Source: Oryzias latipes (taxonomy: Eukaryota; Chordata; Actinopteri; Beloniformes; Adrianichthyidae). From it: a stretch of DNA of 64,000 nucleotides. The position numbers and the translations under genes were made by a program. The DNA lies in NCBI RefSeq assembly GCF_002234675.1, contig NC_019876.2, forward strand, positions 25,268,250 to 25,332,249. The letters are read 5' to 3'. Shown in pieces: positions 43,847-54,467 of the stretch. Numbering within the stretch: position 1 is the stretch's first letter; each line of letters starts with the position of its first letter. A model generated the notes under the pieces. It worked only from the letters and a program-made list of their open reading frames with translations. It did not search any database and had not been told where the DNA came from.

Positions 43847-44108
43847 TGTGGGGAGGCATAAAAAAATGATCTGCGTGTGTGTGTTCCAGCCGCGTGGCTA
43901 TTGCGGGCGGCAGTTGGAAAGATCGGTTGAAAGAGGCTAGAAGAAGGGCTGTTAAAAAAAACTAACGGGCAGATCAGGGCCAGCAGCTGTGATTGTTCAT
44001 GCGTTTTCTCATTACTTTGTTCTGTTTTTTTGTTGTCGTTGTTGAAGTTCTCGACTGCAAATAAATTGTTCTTTCTTCATCACGTCTCGACTTTTGACGG
44101 GCATAACA
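43847..44108 (+). repeat. 262-bp gypsy LTR, copy 2 (5' LTR of the element that follows)
   Basis: TGTGGGGAGGCATAAAA...GGGCATAACA. It directly precedes the primer-binding site and gag, so it is the working 5' LTR. No matching 3' LTR was found before the right edge. Confidence 0.78.
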
Positions 44109-44111
44109 ATA

Positions 44112-44131
44112 TGGAGGTCTCACAGAGATTT
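44112..44131 (+). other. gypsy primer-binding site, tRNA-Gln-like
   Basis: TGGAGGTCTCACAGAGATTT starts three bases after the LTR. It is complementary, with about two mismatches, to the 3' end of a vertebrate tRNA-Gln as I know it. The tRNA identity is from memory. Confidence 0.6.
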
Positions 44132-44167
44132 ATTGTTTTTGATTTTTGAAAGAACGAATATTGAAGG

Positions 44168-46110
44168 ATGTCGGAAAAAAGACAAGACTTTCTCATCGAA
44201 ATTAAAGAAAAACTTTTCCAGCTGACTGTTAAAGAGCTGTGTGGTGTGCAAGTTTTTCAAGATCTTGGAAGGTGAACGAGCGAGAGGAAAGACGCGACGT
44301 GCTCTCGTTAAACTCATCATCAAGTTTTGTGAGCAAGAAGAATTGTTGGAGGAAGAAGACGACGGCATGTCGGTGCTTCTGGAGCTGAAAGATCAGCTGG
44401 AGGACGTGTTGCAGGGCCGATCACCAGGAGGCTACGCGGGAGCTGCGCACCTGTCATCACCTGCGGGGGCGGAGCAGTCAGCTCCACCCACCGGCGGCAA
44501 GGCCAAGCACAGTGGACGGCAAAAGGAGAAAGCATATCCCTTTCATCACAACCTCAACAGTTTCTTCAAAGAATTTCAGGAAAAAGCAAAACGCAGAACG
44601 ACAACTCAACGATCAGCCAATGCTGTGCGACTTCTGTTCAGAAAGGAATTTAAGATAAAGGGACGTGGGTGAGTCAACCTCCAGAGACACTCTAACTTTC
44701 AGCAGCTTGGAACACCAGATCGAAAGTGGCCTTAGAAAAGGTTATTCAGAGCTGGAAATAATAGAAGCTGTGATTGGAGCTGTGAGTCCTGGCCTGAAAT
44801 TAAGAAGCTATTTGGAGGGAAAAGCAAATCTAATTTTGATGACTCTCAGACAAATATTAAGAGCCCATTATGCAGAAAAGAATGCAACTGTGCTTTACCA
44901 GCAGCTGTCAAAAGCAACCCAAGAACCTAGTGAAACAGCACTTGAATTCCTCATTCGTGGACTTGATCTACGCTATAGGGTTCTGTTTGCATCTGAACGT
45001 GCACAGTCTGGCCTCAAATACAACAAGGAACATGTCCAGAGCCAGTGTTTTCAGTCAATTATGACTGGTCTGCTCAATGACAACATCAGGGCTGAAATGC
45101 GAATGTACCTGCAAGATGAAAACAGTAGTGATGAAGTGCTACTTCAAAAGATGCAAATCGCTCAGTACAATGAAACGGAAAGAGCTCAGAAAGTAAAAGC
45201 TGCAAACAAACACAACAATAAGCCAGTTAAAGAAAGTCCTCTGTTATCAAAAATAGAAGAAAATAACACTGCCATAAGAGACCTCACAGGCCAAGTGGCT
45301 TCACTGTTCCAAAGCATCCACAATGACAAGCAGTGCCCCCCCAATAGAGCCTGTGCAAACTTTGTTCGTCGACCTAAAAGACAATGTGCCGCCTGTCAGC
45401 GAGACACTATTGACTGTCAACAGTCAAAGGGTGCAGATTTGGAACAGAGTAGATGCCGGGAAACGGGCAAAGGTTGTAGCTGAGGGACGTGCCGAAGCCA
45501 AAGAGCCACAGTCCCAAAATCTAAATCCCAAGTCCATTTCACCAGCCAAACCCTTCAACCCAAACATTAACCAACCATTCAAAAGTAAAAGTCCTGTCTA
45601 TCTCGCTTTGGTACGGCCAAACAATAAGCTGAAAGATCTCCCAACCACGCCCAATAGGCTTCCTTCGAAACATCAAAGAGTTGCACATTTAATTGGCAAA
45701 AAATATCTTGTTTGGTGCAAGATGAATAACATAAAGACTCAAGCTCTGTGGGACACAGGAGCACAGGTCACAATGATAAGCAAAGCAAGGATGTCCCAAA
45801 ACTTGCCTGATATGAAGATCCGTCCCATCAGCGATCTACTAAATCAAAATGGGTTTTTGGACTTGAGAGCCGCAAACGGTTCTGAAATCCCTTTTCAAGG
45901 TTGGTTTGAGGTTTGCCTGAGTTTCTGTGGTCCAAAAAAACAATCTACAAGGACAGATGAGGTTTTGGTTCCAGTGCTGGTGAGCAAGGACATTGTCCAA
46001 TGACCTATAATTGGGTTCAATGCGATTGAAGAAATCGTGAGAGAGAGAGAAAAACCGGCTTTGCCTTGTGAAAGAATAACTCTGCTTAGAAACTCAAATT
46101 AGGCACAAGG
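44168..46110 (+). pseudogene. gypsy Gag-protease, broken
   Basis: ATG 44168 starts MSEKRQDFLIEIKEKLFQ. The frame shifts near 44240 and continues CKFFKILEGERARGKTRR and LLEEEDDGMSVLLEL. A second shift near 44665 leads to the capsid-like region (44690-45350: LEHQIESGLRKGYSELEII, YQQLSKATQEPSETALEFLI, NDNIRAEMRMYLQDEN). A third shift at about 45330 gives a Cys-rich stretch and the protease ALWDTGAQVTMISKARM (about 45740). It decays after 46003. Long inter-shift frames suggest moderate age. Confidence 0.75.
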
Positions 46111-46380
46111 AAAGCAGAGACTCTCTTGAGCTTAATTCAGGAAACTCCAAATGACAAGATAACATATTCAATTAGGACAGGACACACACCTGTTGTAGTG
46201 CAAGGGGGTCAAACAAAGTGTATCAACTGTTCAGTGTACACAAAAGTCGAGGAAGACCATGAAATGCTGTTTGAGCCAGAAGAAATCTGTCATTGAGTGA
46301 AGGGCTCAGTGTGTCTTGTCAGTTGATAGAAAACTCCAGGTCTTACCGCAAAGTGAAAATCCATGTCACAGATAATAAAA

Positions 46381-49300
46381 GATGGCGGCGCGCGTAGGTG
46401 CTGCGGCTCTCGGCTCCTCATTCAGTGCTTCCTTTTCTATATTTTCTTTATTCCTTTTCTATACATTCTCGCTTTTATTTTTATTTTTGGGTGCTGCTAA
46501 CACCCACTACACTCGTCAGACGCTATTGGACATCGAAAACCGACATCAAGTCGCTGTTTCCAGCAACTTCCACCACGAGCACAACATTCCGTGCTACATA
46601 GCAAGACCCCCGGGCTCACCTTGGATTGTTGTCGGTACCGGCAGACGACGCAGGCGGAGGAGGGAGAGGAAGCAGAAGCGAGGCTGCAGGTCTGGCGTCA
46701 TGCTAAGACTACGGAAACAACCACACAAGCCACCTCTACCGAGCCTTTTCCTCTCAAATGCCAGATCGCTGGTTCACAAATTGGACAACTTGAGATTACA
46801 GCTGGTCGGAAATTATCATGTCAACAACTGCTGTGCGCTCATCATCACAGAAACTTGGCTTCACCCGGACATACCCGACGCTAGCGTGCAACTCGAAGGC
46901 CGCACTCTGCTGCGCGGGGACAGAACAAAGGACTCCGGTAAGAGCAGAGGAGGGGGACTCTGTGTTTACGTGCATGAAAACTGGTGCAACAACGGAACGA
47001 TCATCGATCAGCTGTGCACCCCCGACGTGGAGCTCATGTCTGTTAGATGTCGGCCCTTTTTTCTTCCGAGAGAGCTGACTGTTGTTATCATCACGGCTGT
47101 GTACATCCCGCCGGACGCCAACGTAAACACAGCGCTCTCTCTCCTGCTGAGCGCCATAAACAAACAGCAGCGGGTTCACCCCGACGGCGTTCACATCGTG
47201 GCAGGAGACTTTAATAAGGCCAACTTAAAGACTGTTCTGCCGAAGTTCTACCAACATGTGAAGTGTTCTACGAGGGGGGAGAACACTCTGGATCATGTTT
47301 ACACTAACATCAAGCATGCGTACAGAGCCTCCCCCCTCCCCCACCTCGGGCAGTCAGACCACCTTTCCCTTCTGCTCTTCCCGGCCTACACCCCCCTCAT
47401 ACGCCGATCCAGGCCCACCACAAAGACCATCACAACCTGGCCTAAGGATGCCCTTCCCATGCTGCAGGACTGCTTCCAACAGACAAACTGGGACTTATTC
47501 CACCATCAGGAGCTGGAGACACTCACAGGAACAGTGCTGGACTACATACAGTTCTGCATTGGAAATGTGACTGTGGACAAAACCATCAGGGTTTTTCCAA
47601 ACCAGAAACCCTGGATGACCAGCCAAGTCCACTCCCTCCTCAGAGCTCGTGACGCTGCCTTCAGGTCAGGGGACAGAGCACTATACAGTGCTGCCCGAGC
47701 TGACCTGAAAAGAGGAGTAAAAGCAGCCAAGGCAGACCACAGGATGCGCATGGAGGCCCACATTTCCAGCAACAACCCTCGAGAAGTTTGGCGAGGCATC
47801 CAGGACATCACCAACTTCAGGGGCTGTGATGTGTCCACAGCAGCTCCAGATGCTACACAGGCAGAGGAGCTTAACTGCTTCTTTGCTCGCCATGAAACAG
47901 TCCAACACCACCCCACCACGCCGGACCCACCCCCAACCCCCACCGGCCCCAGCACACCCCCACTCACTGTACAGAAGCACGACGTCAGACGGGTGCTCCT
48001 AGCAGTGAACCCCAAGAAGGCTGCTGGCCCCGACGGAGTTCCAGGCAAAGTGCTCAGGGCGTGCGCCCATCAGCTCACCCCCACCTTCACAAATATCTTC
48101 AACATCTCCCTGGCCCAGGCAGCAATACCATCCTGCCTGAAATCAGCAACCATAATCCCTGTGCCAAAAACATCTCCTACCACCAGCCTCAATGACTATC
48201 GCCCAGTGGCCCTCACACCAGTCATAATGAAGTGCTTTGAAAGGCTGATGCTCCCGCACATCAGAGACCACCTCCCCACTGACACCCACCAGTTCGCATA
48301 CCGCAAGAACAGATCCACAGAGGACGCCGTAGCCGTGGCTCTCCACTCCGCACTGAACCACCTGGAGCAGCAGCAGAGCTACGTCCGGATGCTCTTTGTG
48401 GATTACAGTTCTGCTTTTAACACAATAATCCCGGACAGACTCTGCAATAAACTGCTCACTCTCGGCCTCCCACCCCTCACATGCAATTGGATTAAAAACG
48501 TCCTCACAAACCGAACACAAACTGTGAGACTTGGCCCCTACCACTCCTCCACCCGCACACTGAACATTGGGGCCCCACAGGGCTGTGTGCTAATCCCCCT
48601 GCTGTACTGCCTCTACACTTACGACTGCAGTCCAGCCCACAACAACAACTGCATCATAAAGTTTGCCGACGACACCACGGTGGTCGGACTCATTCCCAGG
48701 GGGGAGGAGTCTGCCTACAGAGAGGAGGTCCGGAAGTTGACAACCTGGTCCTCAGAGAACAACCTCACCCTGAACACCAGCAAAACCAGGGAGATCATAG
48801 TCGACTTCAGGAAACATGGCGCGGACCCAGCCCCCCTCCTTATTAATGGGGAGCATGTAGAGAGGGTCCACACCTTCAAGTTCCTCGGCATCATCATCTC
48901 TGCAGACCTTTCCTGGACAGCCAACACCACCGCCATCATCAAGAAGGCTCAGCAGCGTCTGCACTTCCTGAGGGTCCTCAGGAAGAACAAAATTAAAACC
49001 AACCTGCTGCTGCCCTTGTACCAGTCATCCATCCAGAGCCTGCTCACATACTGCACAACTGTTTGGTTCGGCAGCTGCACGGCCGTGGATAAAAAGAGAC
49101 TGCAGAGAGTCGTAGAGACAGCTGAGAAAATCATTGGGTGCCCTCTCCCCACCCTGACGGACATCTACTCCGCGCGCTGTCTCACTAGGGCTCAGAACAT
49201 CATTAAGGACAGTTCACACCCCGGCTCAGACCTGTTCAACCTGATGCCCTCCGGGAGGCGCTACAGAGGCATCAGAAGCAAAACGAACAGACTAAAAAAC

Positions 49301-49697
49301 AGCTTCTTTCCAAAGGCAATAACAATCCTCAATTCCCAAATGCACAGATAAGAGGAAAAAAAACGGAAAAAAAAACATTCCTGTTTACTCTGTCCACAGT
49401 CTGACCACAGTGTCATCTATCTACCTCATTGCCACCTCTGCACTTTGACATGTCTACGCACAGTTTTTTCCATACGCAATTTTTGCACTATTATCTCGGC
49501 ACTCTCCAATACAGTTTACAGCTTATATTGCACACTTGTATATACTGTTTGTTTGCTTGTTTGATTTTATTATATTACAATGTTATCTTTACTACTTTTC
49601 CCTTCCTTACTGTTCTTGCACTGATGGTGATGCTTACATCTCATTGTACCATGCACAATGACAATAAAGCCATTCTATTCTATTCTATTCTATTCTA
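46381..49697 (+). mobile_element. full-length CR1/Rex1/L2-like LINE, nested in the gypsy element
   Basis: The element starts at or a few bases before GATGGCGGCGCG (46381) and ends in a (TTCTA)n tail after CAATAAAGCCA (about 49697). It holds one long intact ORF. The gypsy protease decay is on its left and the gypsy RT start on its right. No target duplication could be fixed. It could be transposition-competent. Confidence 0.88.
46382..49351 (+). CDS. LINE endonuclease-reverse transcriptase, intact 989 aa
   Basis: The start ATG at 46382 lies in AAAAGATGGCGGC. Residues about 10-39 are strongly hydrophobic, and 87-101 are Arg/Lys-rich. The apurinic endonuclease has its active-site residues: SNARSLV (N126), ITETWL (E157), VAGDFN (275-278), NTLDHVYTN (302-309) and GQSDHL (323-328). 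The RT has ECFERL-type fingers, FAYRKNRSTEDAVAV, LFVDYSSAFNTIIPD, GAPQGCVLIPLLYCLYT and [14 protein letters not shown] (DD at 763-764). GCVLI has Ile where relatives have Ser. The C-terminus (RLQRVVETAEKIIG, NLMPSGRRYRGIRSKTNRL) is complete. It nicks target DNA and copies its own RNA there. Confidence 0.92.
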   Translation: MAARVGAAALGSSFSASFSIFSLFLFYTFSLLFLFLGAANTHYTRQTLLDIENRHQVAVSSNFHHEHNIPCYIARPPGSPWIVVGTGRRRRRRRERKQKRGCRSGVMLRLRKQPHKPPLPSLFLSNARSLVHKLDNLRLQLVGNYHVNNCCALIITETWLHPDIPDASVQLEGRTLLRGDRTKDSGKSRGGGLCVYVHENWCNNGTIIDQLCTPDVELMSVRCRPFFLPRELTVVIITAVYIPPDANVNTALSLLLSAINKQQRVHPDGVHIVAGDFNKANLKTVLPKFYQHVKCSTRGENTLDHVYTNIKHAYRASPLPHLGQSDHLSLLLFPAYTPLIRRSRPTTKTITTWPKDALPMLQDCFQQTNWDLFHHQELETLTGTVLDYIQFCIGNVTVDKTIRVFPNQKPWMTSQVHSLLRARDAAFRSGDRALYSAARADLKRGVKAAKADHRMRMEAHISSNNPREVWRGIQDITNFRGCDVSTAAPDATQAEELNCFFARHETVQHHPTTPDPPPTPTGPSTPPLTVQKHDVRRVLLAVNPKKAAGPDGVPGKVLRACAHQLTPTFTNIFNISLAQAAIPSCLKSATIIPVPKTSPTTSLNDYRPVALTPVIMKCFERLMLPHIRDHLPTDTHQFAYRKNRSTEDAVAVALHSALNHLEQQQSYVRMLFVDYSSAFNTIIPDRLCNKLLTLGLPPLTCNWIKNVLTNRTQTVRLGPYHSSTRTLNIGAPQGCVLIPLLYCLYTYDCSPAHNNNCIIKFADDTTVVGLIPRGEESAYREEVRKLTTWSSENNLTLNTSKTREIIVDFRKHGADPAPLLINGEHVERVHTFKFLGIIISADLSWTANTTAIIKKAQQRLHFLRVLRKNKIKTNLLLPLYQSSIQSLLTYCTTVWFGSCTAVDKKRLQRVVETAEKIIGCPLPTLTDIYSARCLTRAQNIIKDSSHPGSDLFNLMPSGRRYRGIRSKTNRLKNSFFPKAITILNSQMHR

Positions 49698-49714
49698 TGA
49701 ACTCACCTCACCAT

Positions 49715-49937
49715 GATATCACTCTGCCATGCAAAAGTGTGATTGGAAGTATGCAGAGAGTCATGGACTCTTAAATGACAATGCTCCAGTGGCCAAACAT
49801 ATAATGCTGTACCTTGACCGTTATACGATGAGGTAAAAAGTCACATACAGGACTTGTTAAATAAAGGTTTTATTCGCAAGTCTAGGTCACCATATGCATC
49901 CCCAATAGTTTGCTTGAGAAAAAAAGATGGGACTTTC
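49715..49937 (+). pseudogene. gypsy pol start (continuation of the 44.1-kb element)
   Basis: After the LINE, decayed pol linker leads to LLNKGFIRKSRSPYASPIVC and LRKKDGT, the start of RT, ending near 49937 where BEL sequence begins. RT resumes as SLRLCIDYRGLNKN near 54510. Confidence 0.75.
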
Positions 49938-50648
49938 TTTCATGAAGAAAGTGAGGTCAAAGTTGAAGAGCTGCCTGTCATCCTGATGTTGTTGGAAGTC
50001 ACTGCCAATGCAGGTCAGAAAATTAGGACTCTAATAGACTTAGCTTCTGACACAAACTACATCACTCACAGAGCAGCCAAAAGACTGAACTTAAAAAGTG
50101 AGATAATCACACTGATTGTTCATGGTGTTGGAGGGATGTCAACAAAAGTGAAGTCAAGAAGATACTTCCAAAAAATCAGAGTTAAAATCCCTCAAGGAAC
50201 TGAAAAAGCACATCCGTTGATATGCTACGGCCTTGATGAGATTGCAAAAGTGCATCAAGTTGTAACACCAGAGCAACTAAGAAGATTCTTTCCAGAGACT
50301 GAACCAGAAGACCTACAGAGACCAGACACAATTGACCTGCTAATTAGTCACAGAGAGGGGCATCTGTCTCCACAAAGACTCAAAATGGTGGGTGATCTAG
50401 TCCTGTGGGACAGTCCTCTGGGGAAAATTGTAGGTGGAGCTCATCCTGATGTGTTTGAAAATGTTGATGTCTCAGCTCACAGGTCTGAAACACATTTTGC
50501 TCGTTCTATGAGAACAGCTGCTGTTAAATATAATGAAGTCTGCAGTTCAAAAGTATCTTCCCAGCATAGGTGTGCGGTTGCTGCGAGTAATTTCCTGGAA
50601 ATTAGTAATTTCCTGGTGGACTTGGGAGAGTATTGCAGCTGCTTGTGA
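49938..50648 (+). pseudogene. BEL/Pao protease and linker
   Basis: RTLIDLASDTNYITHRAAKR is the protease active-site region (DxASDTNY replaces the more usual D-S/T-G block, as in other BEL/Pao). IIVHGVGGMSTKVKSRR-type sequence and DTIDLLISHREGHLSPQRL follow, as usual between protease and RT. Confidence 0.75.
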
Positions 50649-50663
50649 TCCAAAGTGTAGAGG

Positions 50664-51727
50664 TTGTCGGTGCGGCGTCAGCCAGGAGGTAAAGAAATGT
50701 CATTGGTGGAGGAAAAAGAACTTGAAATTATAAAGCAAGGCCTAACCTATGTCTCATCAGACTCACATAGCGACTCACCACACATGGATGGAACTTATCC
50801 CTGGATTGTAGATCTATCATCTCTTCCAAACAACAAGAAAGGAGTGGAGCAAACATTTCTGAAAACAGAAAAGCAACTAAACAGGCAACCTGAGTGGAAG
50901 ATGACTTACGCTGCCCAAGTCCATGACATGGTGAAGAGGGGAGCGGCAAAACAACTCACACAGGAAGACTTGAACAGCTGGAAAGGACCAGCATGGTTTG
51001 TGAGCCATCTAATTGCACCAAAGCCAAATTCCATGTCTACTCCTGTGCGTCTTGTTTGGAATAGTAGCCAAAAGTTCAACGGGCTGAGCATGAACGACCT
51101 CTTGTTGAAACGACCTGATGTTCTAAATCCCGTACGAGCAGTTTTACTACGGTTCAGAAGAGGAGTGCACGCAGCTCTGGGCGACATCAAGAAGATGTAT
51201 AACTCTGTATGGTTAGAAGAAAAAGAGATGCATCTTCACCGTTTCCTCTGGAGGGATGACGAAGAACAGGAAATTAGTGAATACGCCATCACCAGAGTGA
51301 ACATGGGTGATCGACCAGCTGGATGTATTGCTCAACTGGCTATGCGAGAAACAGCAAATCTTCAAATGTTCATCAACCTGGGAGAGGAACGACTGATTGT
51401 TGAAGAACATCCAGCAACAACTTGGAGAGCTTGAATGAAAACATAAAGGGAGTCGAACAGATCCTGAAAGCAGGAGGGTTTTTCCTCAAACCATGGATCC
51501 AATCTGGCCAAAGTGGGAGGCACACTGAGACTTCAGATCCTCTCACTCCAGCAAATGAAAACAAAATTCTCATACTACCCAATCAAATGAATATGGAGGA
51601 AAATAAAGCTCTTGGAGTTGGCTACCTGGTGAAAGAAGATAAACTATATGTAATGACTGCAAACAATTTCTCAAAAAGAAAATACAAAATAAGAGTTGAA
51701 CAAGATCTTCTGGAAGAGGAAGTATGA
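50664..51727 (+). pseudogene. BEL/Pao reverse transcriptase lacking its YxDD block
   Basis: Fingers/palm: GPAWFVSHLIAPKPNSMSTP, VRLVWNSSQKFNGLSMND, ALGDIKKMYNSVWLEEKEM and NMGDRPAGCIAQLAMRET. The frame then jumps from RLIVEEH to NNLESLNENIKGVEQILKAG near 51405-51425, with the expected Y-x-D-D catalytic segment absent. GGFFLKPWIQSGQSGR follows. This is a small deletion with frame change. Confidence 0.8.
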
Positions 51728-51781
51728 AGGAAAACTCCAAACCCCTTAACACGAAGGGAGTTACTGAGCCAAGTAGCAAGT

Positions 51782-52543
51782 TTGTATGACCCAATTGGTT
51801 TAGCCACACCTACAAAACAAAAAGGGGTGATTCTTGTTAGGAAAGCCTTCCAAGAAGTAGGAGGTGGAGCTAAGACCAAAGACACCTGGGACAAACCCCT
51901 TTCTGACCACCTGAGAGAAGAAGCAATACAGCTTTTTGAAGATTACATACGTCTCGGTCACATCACTTTCCCCAGGAGCCTCACACCAATGGACTGGGTT
52001 AGAAATCCCTGCGGAATAACATTTTCTGACGGAAGTGACAAAAGCAATGGTGCTGTGGTTTACTTCAGGTGGGAAACAATCAAAGGCGTTCAAGTTAGAC
52101 TGGTTGATTCAAAGACAAAGCTTACTCCACTTAACCAAAAAGTAGACGCAGTCAAAGCTAAAATGTGTGGAGCTGTCTTTGCATCGCGACTAAGACTGTA
52201 CGTCGGAAAGCATAGCCGCATAAAGATAGACTGCTGGTATCACCTAGTGGACAGTCAAATTGTTCTTGGAGCCATTCAGAGAGACAGTTATGGGTACCAA
52301 ACCTTTTTTGCTAACAGGGTTGGTGAAATCCAAAAGGTCGGACCCATAGAAGATTGGTGGTGGATACCAGGAGACCTCAATGTTGCAGACTTCATTACAA
52401 GAGGTACTGGACCTGCAAACCTCCATGAGGACTCTGAATGGCAAAGTGGACCACCATTTTTGAGGAAACCTATGACAGAATGGCCGTTAATGTCAGCCAA
52501 AGAAATTGCTGCCAGTTTCAAAGAAGGAGTTAAACTCCTATGA
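51782..52543 (+). pseudogene. BEL/Pao RNase H and connection
   Basis: YDPIGLATPTKQKGVILVRK is the connection motif. RNase H shows CGITFSDGSDKSNGAVVYFR, VKAKMCGAVFASRLRLYV, WYHLVDSQIVLGAIQR and WWWIPGDLNVADFITRG. The frame is intact over 254 codons. Confidence 0.85.
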
Positions 52544-52606
52544 AAAGCTTACTCTTCTGCCACCACAAGAGCTCAGGCAAAAATCAAGACAAATTCACTT
52601 GACAAT

Positions 52607-53848
52607 ATGGTTCAAGTTAATCCAGAAAAGGCATCTTGTGAGTCCAAAGTGGAGATTGCTCATGTTCGCAGTCCTTCAGCTGGATCAGCAGTCAAAAAAC
52701 TCATAGATGTTACCAAAATCAGCAGTTTAATGCGATTAGTCAGGATTATTGCTTGGCTTTGGAAAGCTGTTAAAATATGGAAGCAAAAACTGAAGAACAC
52801 AAAAAGGAGACAAATCAAAGTTGCCCTTTCAAAAGAGGAATTAGGAAATGCAATTAAAAAACTCACACTCACTGTGGAAGAATAACAGGATGCTCTCAGA
52901 GACGTGTTCCACGCTGCACAAGAAGGGGTGAAATTTGAAAATACCATACTGAACAGACTTGTTGTGTACAAGGATGAGGAAACAGGACTTCAAGTTTGTG
53001 GGGGAAGAATCCAAATCTTTGATGAGGCCAAAACAGCAGTGCCCCTTTTGCCATATAACTTGTGGGTGTCAACACACTTCGCCCGAGAAGCACACAAAGC
53101 AAACCATGAAGACATTGCTGGAACACTCATGAGGATGAGGAAAAAGGCCTGGGTTGTTAAAGGCAAAAGACTATCTAAAAAGGTTGTTGATAGCTGTGTG
53201 GAGTGCAGAAAGATTAAAGCCAAAAATGTTAATAAATCATGGCTGATCTACCTCCAGAAAGAACACATCCAGCCCAACCCTTTGAGTTTACAACAGTTGA
53301 TTTGTTTGGGCCCTATGAAGTTAAAGAGGAAGTAAGAAAAAGGGTACAACTTAAGGTGTGGAGGATTGTCTTTTCATTTATGGCTTCCAGAGCTGTTCAT
53401 GCTGATGTCGTGAGCGATCAGTCAACTGAAGTTTTTTTGTTAGCCTACAAGAGATTCACTGCCATCCAAGGTCACCCAAGCAAACTCTGGTCAGATCCTG
53501 GAAGCAACTTCGTGGGAGCAAAAACCAGCTCTTGAACGCCTGCATCTGTTCTTGGATCGATTGGAAAAGTCAGATATCCAAAATGAAGCTGCCCTGCACG
53601 GGACCGATTGGAGTTGGAAGATACACCCTGCCGACTCACCCCACAGAAACAGAGCAGCCGAAGCAGCTGTCCGAGTGCTGAAAAGAGCCCTGCACAGTCT
53701 AGGTGGGGATGGCAAATTTACTTGGGGCGAATTCCAAACCTTCCTCTACATAGCAGCCAATCTAACCAATGGAAGACCCATAGATGTAAGAAGAAGATGT
53801 GAATATAAGGACATTCTCCAGCTATCCTGTTTCGAACACCGAGGCTAA
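52607..53848 (+). pseudogene. BEL/Pao integrase
   Basis: Zinc region: WVSTHFAREAHKANHEDIAG, CVECRKIKAKNVN. Core: FTTVDLFGPYEVKEE (first Asp), FSFMASRAVHADVVSD, LWSDPGSNFVGAKT (second Asp), and after a frame change near 53535, DSPHRNRAAEAAVRVLKRA (Glu). It is spread over four frames. Confidence 0.82.
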
Positions 53849-54021
53849 ACCAAAGGAAAACAAGTCTGCAATAAATATTCCAACCACATTCCTACATCGA
53901 GATGTTAGGCACATCATTGTGATCCTACCAGTTGAGGAACAGAAGTCTAACCAAAATAAAGATGAAGCCAAAGTATGACCTCCTTGGGTTCAAGAACCAG
54001 GAGCTCAAGTGGGAGGGGTCA

Positions 54022-54467
54022 TGTTCAACATCTTAGCTGTTGGGAATGTCTCCACCCGGGCCGAACATACAGTCTCCACCTGGGCCGGATATGCCCATGT
54101 CAGCATCAAACAGACACCTAACTCAACTCATTCATCACTGAAAAACTTACACCTGCATCTTCGTTTGGTCTGATTCCACTCCAGCTCCAGAAACCAAGCC
54201 AAAGACACAACTGGTATGGACTGATATTGAATTAAGAATCTGTTTTATGTTGAAAGCTGGTTATTGGTTATAATTTGAATTTCATGAGCATTTTAATGTG
54301 TTTAACATGTTAAGTTTTGAAATGTTAAATTGAAATTCTGATTTATATTTTTAAGGTTTTCAACCTATCATGTTCATCTAAAATCAGAGAGCTACCTGCC
54401 AAAATAAACACAAGGGCAAAGCAAAGTAGATGTGTGATTGAGTTGTTTCCATGTCCTTTGGAAAACA
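54022..54467 (+). repeat. BEL/Pao 3' LTR
   Basis: It begins TGTTCAACATC after a purine tract (GTGGGAGGGG) and ends GGAAAACA. The inverted ends TGTT/AACA and an AATAAA near 54402 support an LTR of about 446 bp. No second copy is present at the left. Confidence 0.7.

Larger units (their letters stand above)
41559..44291 (+). repeat. tandem segmental duplication, copy 2
   Basis: It repeats copy 1 in the same order with a longer VNTR and without the 72-bp piece. The start is at AATCAAATTGAACCCCCTGA and the end at GAACGAGCGAGAGGAAAG, where gag continues into unique sequence. Confidence 0.9.
49938..54467 (+). mobile_element. BEL/Pao element inserted into the gypsy RT
   Basis: It contains protease, RT, RNase H, integrase and a 3' LTR (54022-54467) in BEL/Pao order, with no recognisable gag or 5' LTR. 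The gypsy RT is split between KKDG and SLRLCIDY around it. Pol is broken into at least seven frames. Confidence 0.85.

Noticed and set aside
46382..49351. A host gene with a signal peptide
   Set aside because: Endonuclease and RT motifs, a (TTCTA)n tail and related copies at 23470-26994 and 58375-58582 show it is a LINE.
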